Of a stretch of 8,959 bases of DNA, positions 1-5,076 are shown one piece after another. The notes beneath the pieces were generated by a model. That model was not told the origin of the DNA. It worked only from the letters and a program-made list of their open reading frames with translations, and searched no databases. Each line of letters starts with the position of its first letter. Position 1 is the stretch's first letter. The translations under genes and the position numbers were made by a program. This DNA comes from DATDXN01 sp035289305 (GTDB lineage Bacteria; Patescibacteriota; Microgenomatia; UBA1406; HO2-37-13b): the NCBI GenBank assembly GCA_035289305.1, contig DATDXN010000022.1, positions 1-8,959 of the forward strand. The letters run 5' to 3'.

Positions 1-102
1 ATTAAATTTACGCGCCAGAACAGCTACGGGAAGCGGGCTTTGTTTTATCTGCCGTCTTATGGCATAATTGGTCTTAGCGTTTTGATGCAGTTTCTGTAAC
101 AT
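1..102 (-). CDS. IS481-like transposase, N-terminal fragment (runs off left edge)
   Basis: An ATG at 102 on the minus strand opens a frame of 34 codons with no stop up to the first base of the window, so the rest of the gene lies outside. The peptide begins MLQKLHQNAKTNYAIRRQIK and continues with SPLPVAVLARKFN. This resembles the N-terminal helix-turn-helix of IS481/IS3-type DDE transposases, where an H-x-N-A start is followed by a helix rich in Arg and Ile and then a 'VxVLARKF/Y(N/G)' helix. In the family this part binds the element ends and the DDE catalytic core follows. Only the start is visible, so catalytic residues cannot be checked and it is unknown whether the copy is intact. A perfect inverted repeat lies just upstream of the start, as expected for an element end. 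The family call rests on pattern resemblance in 34 residues; another HTH protein is possible. Confidence 0.55.
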   Translation of the reverse strand, partial: MLQKLHQNAKTNYAIRRQIKQSPLPVAVLARKFN

Positions 103-123
103 TGTTAAGATTATCTCTTAACA
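1..123 (-). mobile_element. Partial insertion sequence, probably IS481-like, with its outer end near base 123
   Basis: The fragment of a transposase-like frame (1-102) and the inverted repeat upstream of it suggest that the window begins inside an insertion element. Read on the minus strand, the putative terminus starts TGTTAAGA at base 123; a terminal TGT is usual for the IS481 family. The other end and any target-site duplication are outside the window, so the boundary is an inference. If correct, the element stops about 53 bases before the DsrE-like gene. Confidence 0.45.
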
Positions 124-124
124 A
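102..124. repeat. Perfect 9-bp inverted repeat at the putative IS end
   Basis: TTGTTAAGA (102-110) and TCTTAACAA (116-124) are exact reverse complements separated by TTATC. The repeat touches the start codon of the transposase-like frame. It may be part of the terminal transposase-binding site, or an operator or hairpin controlling the transposase. Confidence 0.7.
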
Positions 125-164
125 CGTATCGTAGTCAAACAAGTAGGTGGATGGATATATATGA

Positions 165-170
165 TAAAAT
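165..170 (+). promoter_or_regulatory. Putative -10 element (TAAAAT) of the DsrE-like gene
   Basis: TAAAAT ends six bases before the ATG at 177, which would place transcription start at or within a base of the start codon. TATGAT at 160-165 overlaps it and is an alternative. No convincing -35 is visible. Confidence 0.35.
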
Positions 171-176
171 AACTTT

Positions 177-503
177 ATGAAACTTGGTATCATTCTACAA
201 TCAAACAAACCGGAACACGTATGGAATACGTTTCGCCTCGGTATTACTGTGCTTAAAGCCGGTCATCATGTGGAGATTTTTTTGATGAACGAGGGTTCAG
301 AACTAGATGCTATCCCTGATAGCGAACATCTTGACATTTCCGTGAAAGTAACGGAGTTCAAAAATCTGAAGGGTGAAATTTACGCGTGCGGCACTTGTCT
401 GGAGTTGCGTGGCAAGGGCGAAAGCAAGATTTGTCCGGTTTCTACAATGACTGACTTACTCAAAATGGTCGAGAATTCTGATAAAGTTTTAGTTTTTGGA
501 TAA
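177..503 (+). CDS. DsrE-like (sulfur relay/sulfurtransferase-like) family protein
   Basis: This 108-residue cytosolic protein has the DsrE/DsrF fold pattern. An N-terminal strand (KLGIILQSN) is followed by a helix (VWNTFRLGITVLKAG) and a second strand (VEIFLMN). Cysteines cluster late in the protein: an ACGTC segment with C71 and C74, then C86 in KICPVSTMTDLLKMV, and a final strand DKVLVFG. The 'ACGTCL...CPVSTM.DL' arrangement is typical of a small DsrE-like subgroup found in archaea and anaerobic bacteria. DsrE proteins carry or transfer persulfide sulfur on a conserved cysteine; the substrate of this subgroup is not known to me. The ATG at 177 is chosen because it gives the full first strand, and a TAAAAT hexamer ends 6 bases before it, so the message is probably leaderless. 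There is no Shine-Dalgarno. It stands alone between the insertion-sequence edge and the YkuK-like gene. Confidence 0.75.
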   Translation: MKLGIILQSNKPEHVWNTFRLGITVLKAGHHVEIFLMNEGSELDAIPDSEHLDISVKVTEFKNLKGEIYACGTCLELRGKGESKICPVSTMTDLLKMVENSDKVLVFG

Positions 504-575
504 AAATATGATGAGTCGTTAGCTCATAATTATTTGCTCCTTTTTTACCCTATTTGAATACATTATTACGCTTTT

Positions 576-584
576 TGGTATAAT
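576..584 (+). promoter_or_regulatory. Extended -10 promoter of the YkuK-like gene
   Basis: TGGTATAAT is a perfect extended -10 (TGnTATAAT), with the hexamer at 579-584 and the ATG at 596. The predicted start of transcription near 591 leaves a leader of about five bases and no Shine-Dalgarno. The best -35 candidate, TTGAAT at 554-559, sits at a long 19-base spacing, which an extended -10 tolerates. Confidence 0.6.
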
Positions 585-595
585 GCAATACATTT

Positions 596-1066
596 ATGTA
601 TAATAGTCCGTCTTTTGGCAAGCTCGATAGCGCATCTCTCAAAAAAAGAATTTCTGTATACATGACAGAAAAAAAAGAGGCAAATTATCGTATCATCGTA
701 GGAGCTGATTCTCAAAAAGCTCGTGTCAACAACTATGATTTTGTCGTTGCGATCGTGATCCATCGTGTCGGGTCAGGAGGTATTTATTTTTGGAAACGAA
801 ATGTCGTCTCACAAAAAATGAGCCTCAAAGAACGCATGTATCAAGAGGCGATTTTATCGCTCCAATCAGCAGAGAAAGTGTTTGAGCTGCTTCGCGAAAA
901 CGGTATTTCAAAGTATAATATTGAAATTCATGTGGATATTGGTAGGAAAGGGGAGACCAGAGAACTCATCTCCGAAATCGTCGGGATGGTGCGGGGGAGT
1001 GGGTATAGTGTGAAAATCAAACCAGATTCTTTTGGCGCATCAAAAGTGGCAGATCGACATACTTGA
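596..1066 (+). CDS. ykuK: YkuK-family RNase H-like protein (DUF458)
   Basis: This 156-residue protein matches the YkuK/DUF458 family, predicted RNase H-fold nucleases named after Bacillus subtilis YkuK. Visible family features, in order, are a first strand with an acidic residue in IIVGADSQ (D38), the strand pair VVAIVIHRVGSGGIYFWKR, a long helix from about 76 to 102, an IEIHVDIGRKGETREL segment (D114) and the closing DSFGASKVADRHT (D144, D153). The spaced acidic residues are what an RNase H-like two-metal active site would need. The biochemical activity of the family is not established as far as I know. The length is normal and the frame intact. The ATG at 596 is supported by the extended -10 element just upstream. 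It converges on the Lon-like gene with only three bases between the two stop codons, so no separate terminator fits between them. Confidence 0.8.
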   Translation: MYNSPSFGKLDSASLKKRISVYMTEKKEANYRIIVGADSQKARVNNYDFVVAIVIHRVGSGGIYFWKRNVVSQKMSLKERMYQEAILSLQSAEKVFELLRENGISKYNIEIHVDIGRKGETRELISEIVGMVRGSGYSVKIKPDSFGASKVADRHT

Positions 1067-1069
1067 TAG

Positions 1070-2113
1070 TTATTCCTCCACGTAGTCTTTCATCGTTGCT
1101 TCAGTGATGGTGAATTGTTCTCCTTCTTTTTTGACATATTTATACGCGGCCTTTCGTACCATTTCCTCCACATATCGCGTGACACTTCGCATGCCCGGAT
1201 CATATCCTGACATACGCGCAATTTTTTTCCACACTGTTTCGTCAATGGCGAGGCAATTTTTGGGAAGGCCACTCTCCTTCATAAGGCGTGGGAGGATATA
1301 GTCTCGAGCGATGACTATTTTTTCCTCGTCTGAATACGAGGGCATTTCGATGACTTCAAGCCTATCCATGACCGCTGCTCCTATGTGGTGCGTGGTATTG
1401 GCAGTTGCCACAAAAAGGACTGATGAGAGATCAAAGGGATAATCTATATAATGGTCGACGAAATGATTGTTTTGCGCAGGATCAAGTAGTTCGATGAGGA
1501 CGCCCATGATGCCAGCTTTTCCCTCTGGCGCGATGCGATCAATCTCATCAAGAAGAATGACCGGATTGCGACTTCCGGTTTCATAGAGTGCCCGCATGAT
1601 GAGTCCCGGAGCAGCCTCTGGTATGGTTTTTCTCCCGCCTCGAAGATCTGAAGCAAGAGAGAGTCCGCCAAAGGGAATGCGAGCAAACTTTTTCCCCAGA
1701 GCTTCTGCGATTGAGGATGTAAAGCTTGTTTTTCCCGTTCCTGCAAGTCCCACAAAAAGAAGAATAGGGGTGTATGTATGAGTAGTTTGATTTTTTTGAG
1801 CGAGGATGAGCACGGAGAGATATTCGAGTATGCGCTGTTTGATCGCATGAAGTCCATGATGATGGCTATCCATTATTTCCTTCGCGTGTGAGATATCAAG
1901 TATATCCTCGCTCGTCGTATTCCAAGGGAGATGAACTATCCAGTCTATATATTGAGCGATAAGATCAAGTCGAGTGCTACTTCCTCCTCGCTCAAGCAGT
2001 GAGGCGATTTGTCTGATCTCTTCCTCTGTTTTTTGCAAAAGAGGGGCGGGAAGTTGTGTGGTATGTAGTTTTTCAGTCAACCGCTGAATTTCAGGAAAAA
2101 GTGAAGAGCTCAT
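1070..2113 (-). CDS. Lon-type AAA+ ATPase lacking the peptidase domain
   Basis: This 347-residue protein corresponds to the central part of Lon only. Residues 1-115 match the helical linker before the ATPase (YIDWIVHLPW, then HGLHAIKQRILEYLSV). The AAA+ module follows: Walker A GLAGTGKT (122-129), Walker B LLDEID (D189, E190), sensor-1 N239 in VATANT, arginine finger R251 in MDRLEVIEMP and sensor-2 R309 in PGMRS. All key ATPase residues are present. The protein stops directly after the small AAA+ lid. The N-terminal substrate domain and the Ser-Lys peptidase are absent, and the region beyond the stop is the opposite-strand YkuK-like gene, so there is no detached or frameshifted remnant. In the pore loop the usual T-Y-I-G-S-M-P-G is T-I-P-E-A-A-P-G, losing the aromatic grip. 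The ATG at 2113 is preferred over a TTG at 2137 because the TTG would lie upstream of the likely -10 (TATAAG) for the ATG. It is probably an ATP-driven remodelling or chaperone-like factor; its role is unknown. Confidence 0.8.
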   Translation of the reverse strand: MSSSLFPEIQRLTEKLHTTQLPAPLLQKTEEEIRQIASLLERGGSSTRLDLIAQYIDWIVHLPWNTTSEDILDISHAKEIMDSHHHGLHAIKQRILEYLSVLILAQKNQTTHTYTPILLFVGLAGTGKTSFTSSIAEALGKKFARIPFGGLSLASDLRGGRKTIPEAAPGLIMRALYETGSRNPVILLDEIDRIAPEGKAGIMGVLIELLDPAQNNHFVDHYIDYPFDLSSVLFVATANTTHHIGAAVMDRLEVIEMPSYSDEEKIVIARDYILPRLMKESGLPKNCLAIDETVWKKIARMSGYDPGMRSVTRYVEEMVRKAAYKYVKKEGEQFTITEATMKDYVEE

Positions 2114-2120
2114 TTTGTGT

Positions 2121-2157
2121 CTTATAGTAATTAGCAATTGAAAATAACGCTTGACAA
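2121..2157 (-). promoter_or_regulatory. Putative promoter of the Lon-like gene
   Basis: On the minus strand TTGTCA (2157 to 2152) could serve as -35 with TAATTA (2133 to 2128) as -10 at 18 bases. A second -10, TATAAG (2126 to 2121), lies seven bases from the ATG at 2113 and fits the leaderless pattern of the window. The -35 overlaps the plus-strand groES -35 in antiparallel fashion. Confidence 0.4.
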
Positions 2158-2179
2158 TTCATGTGTCGTTTGGTATATA
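2151..2179 (+). promoter_or_regulatory. Strong promoter upstream of groES
   Basis: TTGACA (2151-2156) is a perfect -35. It is followed after exactly 17 bases by TATATA (2174-2179), preceded by TG at 2171-2172 as in an extended -10. Transcription would start near 2187 and give groES a leader of about 137 bases that contains the two inverted repeats at 2203-2237 and 2268-2306. Confidence 0.6.
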
Positions 2180-2202
2180 TATTAAAGCAAAAAAACAAAT
2201 TT

Positions 2203-2237
2203 GTCTACTTGGGATATATAAAACTATATGAGTAGAC
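2203..2237 (+). repeat. Inverted repeat / possible hairpin in the groES leader
   Basis: GTCTACT (2203-2209) and AGTAGAC (2231-2237) are exact reverse complements. Inside them ATATA (2214-2218) can pair with TATAT (2225-2229), and wobble pairs can extend the outer stem, giving an AT-rich interrupted hairpin in the RNA. It could be an operator or an RNA element such as a thermosensor. It does not match the CIRCE consensus. Confidence 0.55.
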
Positions 2238-2267
2238 GCATATCACATAATATATTATAAGTTTTTT

Positions 2268-2306
2268 TACCGATTTGTATGCATGTTAAAAATTATACAA
2301 TCGGTA
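2268..2306. promoter_or_regulatory. CCGATT-type inverted repeat before groES (candidate operator)
   Basis: TACCGATTTGTAT (2268-2280) and ATACAATCGGTA (2295-2306) are reverse complements apart from one extra T in the left arm, separated by 14 bases. The right arm ends 17 bases before the groES ATG and adjoins a possible -10 (TATTAA, 2309-2314). It shares the CCGATTT/AATCGG half-site with the palindrome before groEL. It may bind a heat-shock repressor or form an RNA hairpin. Confidence 0.5.
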
Positions 2307-2323
2307 CGTATTAAAAAAAAGGT

Positions 2324-2638
2324 ATGAAAAAATCACATGTCTCGAGTGCTTCTCGTATAAAACCTCTTTTTGATTATGTACTCGTCAAGCCGCTTGAAAA
2401 AGAAGAGGTGACTGTTTCAGGTATTGTTCTTCCCGACTCCGCCAAAGAAAAACCGCAGATGGGGGAAGTGATGGCTGTTGGTCCAGGTGGCTTTAATAAT
2501 GAGGGAAAAACTATCCCCATGGTAGTTAAAGTAGGGAAAAAAGTACTCTACAAAAAATGGGGAGGCAATGAAGTAAAAGTTGGTTTTGAAGAATGGTTGC
2601 TTTTGGAGCAAAAAGATATTATGGCGACTGTTGAGTAA
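2324..2638 (+). CDS. groES: Co-chaperonin GroES (Cpn10)
   Basis: GroES forms the heptameric lid that closes the GroEL folding chamber in the cytoplasm. This 104-residue protein has the whole family pattern: the opening strand RIKPLFDYVLVKPLE, the mobile loop with its GroEL-contacting hydrophobic motif (VSGIVLP, about 32-38), AKEKPQMGEVMAVGPG, the VKVGKKVLYKKWGGNEVKVG barrel strands and the closing KDIMATVE. It is slightly longer than the usual 95-100 residues because of a roughly ten-residue N-terminal extension (MKKSHVSSAS) before the conserved start. F replaces the glycine commonly seen in 'PLGDRVLVK'. An AAGG lies only one base before the ATG, too close to act as a Shine-Dalgarno. groEL follows 60 bases downstream. 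An upstream promoter (2151-2179) and two inverted repeats suggest stress control. Confidence 0.95.
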   Translation: MKKSHVSSASRIKPLFDYVLVKPLEKEEVTVSGIVLPDSAKEKPQMGEVMAVGPGGFNNEGKTIPMVVKVGKKVLYKKWGGNEVKVGFEEWLLLEQKDIMATVE

Positions 2639-2657
2639 TACCTATTATTATTAGTTT

Positions 2658-2676
2658 ATTCCGATTTAATCGGAAT
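2658..2676. promoter_or_regulatory. Perfect palindrome between groES and groEL (candidate operator)
   Basis: ATTCCGATT (2658-2666) and AATCGGAAT (2668-2676) are exact reverse complements around a single T. With TATAAA at 2687-2692 as the groEL -10, the palindrome would cover the -35 region. Its core CCGATTT/AATCGG repeats the half-site of the inverted repeat before groES. No T-tract follows, so it is not an intrinsic terminator. Confidence 0.6.
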
Positions 2677-2686
2677 TTACATTATT

Positions 2687-2692
2687 TATAAA
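2687..2692 (+). promoter_or_regulatory. Putative -10 element (TATAAA) for groEL
   Basis: TATAAA ends six bases before the groEL ATG at 2699, the same spacing as other start-proximal -10 boxes in the window. It would give groEL its own leaderless transcript besides readthrough from groES. The region is very AT-rich, so a chance match is possible. Confidence 0.35.
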
Positions 2693-2698
2693 AAATAT

Positions 2699-4351
2699 AT
2701 GGCAAAGCAACTTAAATTTGCAGATGAGGCACGAAGTGCTCTTTCTCGGGGCGTTAATATATTGGCAAAAGCAGTAGTGACGACACTTGGCCCTCGTGGG
2801 CGCAATGTGGCGCTTGATAAAAAATGGGGGGCTCCCAACGTGGTGCATGATGGCGTATCGGTAGCAAAAGAAATAGAGCTTGAGGACCCGTTTGAAAATA
2901 TGGGGGTGCAACTAGTCAAGGAGGCAGCCTCAAAGACCAATGATGTCGCAGGAGACGGTACGACCACCTCAACCCTTCTGACACAATCTATGGTCAATCT
3001 TGGTATGCGCAATATCACCGCCGGTGCAAACCCGATGATTTTGAAGCGAGGAATTGAGAAAGCAGTTGAAGCAGTGGTGGGCGAGATTGCAAAAATGTCC
3101 AAGAGAATTCCTCTTTCTGATGAAGAAGGAATTGCGCAAGTGGCGACTATTTCTGCAGCAGATACGCATATTGGCTCAATGATTGCCGAGGCAATCACTA
3201 AGGTGGGCAAAGACGGAGTCGTCACGGTCGAGGAAGGGAAAGGACTTCAGATGGAGATTGAATATAAGGAAGGAATGGAATTTGACAAAGGATACGCATC
3301 TGCGTATTTTGTCACTGATTCTGAAAAGATGACCGCAGAGATAGATGATTCGTATATTTTGATCACCGATAAAAAAATCTCTGCAATGTCTGACCTTTTG
3401 CCTTTCTTGGAAAAATTTGTCAAAGTTTCAAAAAATCTCGTCATTATTGCGGATGATGTGGATGGTGAAGCGCTTGCAACGCTGGTCGTCAATAAGCTTC
3501 GCGGCACGTTTAACGCGCTTGTTGTGAAGGCGCCGGGCTTTGGAGATAGACGCAAGGCAATGCTTGAAGATATTGCCATCTTGACCGGTGGGCAAGTAGT
3601 TTCAGAAGAAATAGGCAGAAAACTTGAGAATGTTGATATTGATGTTTGTGGAAGAGCAGATAAAGCCTGGGCAGATAAAGAAAACTGCCGTCTCATCGGG
3701 GGACGTGGCGAGAAATCAAAAATCAAAGCACGTGTTGCCCAAATTAGAAGAGAAGTGGAAGGAACAACCTCGGAGTTTGACAGAGAGAAGCTACAAGAGC
3801 GTCTGGCAAAACTTTCTGGAGGAGTTGCTGTGATTAATGTCGGCGCAGCCACAGAGGTTGAACTCAAAGAGAAAAAAGAGCGAGTCAATGATGCGGTGTC
3901 GGCGACAAAGGCAGCGCTTGAGGAGGGGATTGTCGCAGGAGGCGGTATCACGCTTCTTCGAGCACGAAAAGTCCTCACTGCCATCAAAAAAGCATCAGAT
4001 TTTGAGGAAGAAAAAACCGGTGTCGACATCGTATATAAAGCTCTTGCAGAACCACTCACCATGATTGCTCACAATTCTGGAGCTGATGCAGGATGGGTTT
4101 TGAAGAAAGTCGAGGAGCAAAAAGAATACGACTATGGATTTGATTCGATGACCGTTTCTTTCGGATCAATGTTCAAAAAAGGCATTGTTGATCCGGCGAA
4201 AGTGGTACGCAGTGCGCTGGAGAATGCAGCATCAGTGGCAATAATGATCCTGACCACTGAAGCGTTGGTCACAGACATTCCTGAAAAGAAAAAAGACGTG
4301 CCCAGTCCCGCAGGTATGGGTGGTATGGGAGGCATGGGTGGAGAGTATTAA
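2699..4351 (+). CDS. groEL: Chaperonin GroEL (Cpn60/HSP60)
   Basis: GroEL is the ATP-driven double-ring chaperonin that folds cytosolic proteins under the GroES lid. The 550 residues align along the full length with standard GroEL. Seen in order are the nucleotide-binding TLGPRGRNV (about 29-37), HDGVSVAKEIE with D51, VAGDGTTT with catalytic-site D86, the apical-domain stretch KGYASAYFVTDSEKM, APGFGDRRKAMLEDIAILTGG, DREKLQERLAKLSGGVAVINVGAATEVELKEKK (in parts) and the ATP-site segment NDAVSATKAALEEGIVAGGG, whose aspartate corresponds to E. coli D398. The C-terminus has the usual Gly-Met repeat (GGMGGMGGEY) but ends in Glu-Tyr. The frame is intact and the length normal (E. coli 548). No Shine-Dalgarno precedes the ATG. 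A palindrome 22 bases upstream may control it, and a terminator 28 bases after the stop ends the transcript. Confidence 0.97.
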   Translation: MAKQLKFADEARSALSRGVNILAKAVVTTLGPRGRNVALDKKWGAPNVVHDGVSVAKEIELEDPFENMGVQLVKEAASKTNDVAGDGTTTSTLLTQSMVNLGMRNITAGANPMILKRGIEKAVEAVVGEIAKMSKRIPLSDEEGIAQVATISAADTHIGSMIAEAITKVGKDGVVTVEEGKGLQMEIEYKEGMEFDKGYASAYFVTDSEKMTAEIDDSYILITDKKISAMSDLLPFLEKFVKVSKNLVIIADDVDGEALATLVVNKLRGTFNALVVKAPGFGDRRKAMLEDIAILTGGQVVSEEIGRKLENVDIDVCGRADKAWADKENCRLIGGRGEKSKIKARVAQIRREVEGTTSEFDREKLQERLAKLSGGVAVINVGAATEVELKEKKERVNDAVSATKAALEEGIVAGGGITLLRARKVLTAIKKASDFEEEKTGVDIVYKALAEPLTMIAHNSGADAGWVLKKVEEQKEYDYGFDSMTVSFGSMFKKGIVDPAKVVRSALENAASVAIMILTTEALVTDIPEKKKDVPSPAGMGGMGGMGGEY

Positions 4352-4372
4352 AGAAATAATTCGCGGAGAGTT

Positions 4373-4404
4373 AAAAAAGGCGGTCGGAAACGACCGCTTT
4401 TTTT
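4373..4404 (+). terminator. Intrinsic terminator after groEL
   Basis: GCGGTCG (4380-4386) pairs perfectly with CGACCGC (4391-4397) around a GAAA tetraloop, followed by seven T (4398-4404). A run of six A (4373-4378) lies before the stem, so it could work weakly in the other direction too. It separates the chaperonin operon from the RodZ-like gene. Confidence 0.92.
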
Positions 4405-4416
4405 GTGAGTGTGATG

Positions 4417-4422
4417 TAATAT
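4417..4422 (+). promoter_or_regulatory. Putative -10 element (TAATAT) for the RodZ-like gene
   Basis: TAATAT ends six bases before the ATG at 4429 and lies 12 bases after the groEL terminator T-tract. It predicts transcription starting at the start codon. The -35 would fall within the terminator stem and is not recognisable. Confidence 0.4.
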
Positions 4423-4428
4423 ATTTCT

Positions 4429-5076
4429 ATGCTAACTATTGGGGAAATGTTGAGAAAAGAACGGGAAAGACGGTCTTTGACTATTGCGGATGTTGAGCAA
4501 GCGACCAAAATAAGAAGGAAAAACCTTGAGGCGCTTGAGCAAGATAACTGGTCATTTTTCCCTTCAAAAACATATATCACAGGAATTTTGAGAGCATACG
4601 GCGCATTCTTGGGGATTTCTCAAGAAAAACTCTTGGCTTTTTTTCGCAGAGAATACGGAAAGAAAGAAGAATTTTCCTTCAAAAAACATATAGAAAAGAG
4701 TCGTACTCCTCATACAAAAATGATCTTCAAATATGTATTTGCATTCATTGTAGTTTTTTTCTCTCTGTATTTTGTCTACCAGCTCAAGCTGTATTTTAAA
4801 AGACCTACGATTGAGATACTTACCCCAAAGACTGCCGCTTTTAAACGTGAGAAAAAAATTGAGCTGAAAGGAAAGGTAGAGAAAGAATCAATCATCACAG
4901 TCAATGGGGAGCGAGTGTATCAAGATGAAGATAATATTTTTACTGTATCTATTCCTTTGCCCAAGTCACGCAATGAAGTGATCATAGAAGTCGTGGGGGC
5001 AAGTGGAAGAAAGACTGTTATGAAACGGATTTTCACGACAACCACGCCGGGTGAGCAAGATACCAATCGACCGTAA
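4429..5076 (+). CDS. RodZ-like membrane protein with N-terminal HTH and extracytoplasmic beta domain
   Basis: The 215 residues have three parts. Residues 2-75 form a RodZ-type (HTH_25) helix-turn-helix: IGEMLRKERERRSLTIADVEQATKI, then the characteristic YITGILRAYGAFLGI. Residues 98-120 form one hydrophobic membrane helix (MIFKYVFAFIVVFFSLYFVY). Residues 126-205 are a beta-rich domain outside the membrane (IEILTPKTAAF, ELKGKVEKESIITVNG, FTVSIPLPKSRNEVIIEVVG), resembling Ig-like/glucodextranase-type domains found in such proteins. E. coli RodZ (337 residues) uses its HTH to bind MreB in cell-shape control; many short homologues exist in bacteria and their partners are less clear. An envelope scaffold or a membrane-bound regulator are both possible. 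The last 44 bases overlap the 3' end of rfbB on the other strand, covering the tail TTTTPGEQDTNRP, which lies beyond the folded domain. No Shine-Dalgarno is present. Confidence 0.8.
   Translation: MLTIGEMLRKERERRSLTIADVEQATKIRRKNLEALEQDNWSFFPSKTYITGILRAYGAFLGISQEKLLAFFRREYGKKEEFSFKKHIEKSRTPHTKMIFKYVFAFIVVFFSLYFVYQLKLYFKRPTIEILTPKTAAFKREKKIELKGKVEKESIITVNGERVYQDEDNIFTVSIPLPKSRNEVIIEVVGASGRKTVMKRIFTTTTPGEQDTNRP

Noticed and set aside
511..546. Hairpin ATGAG/CTCAT after the DsrE-like gene with a later T-run, as a terminator
   Set aside because: The stem is only five or six pairs, AT-rich, and the T-run begins more than ten bases after the stem, so it is too weak to list.
2247..2258. 12-base palindrome ATAATATATTAT in the groES upstream region
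   Set aside because: It is made only of A and T in a very AT-rich region and is likely to occur by chance.
2319..2322. AAGG before groES as a Shine-Dalgarno
   Set aside because: Only one base separates it from the ATG, too close to position the start codon.
2686..3225. Long minus-strand frames opposite groEL (also 3247-4062)
   Set aside because: They are antisense shadows of the fully supported GroEL frame, are rich in Ser/Ala/Thr typical of reverse translations, and match no family.
4351..4428. RodZ-like gene as part of the groESL operon
   Set aside because: A strong intrinsic terminator (4380-4404) separates them and the RodZ-like gene has its own -10-like element.
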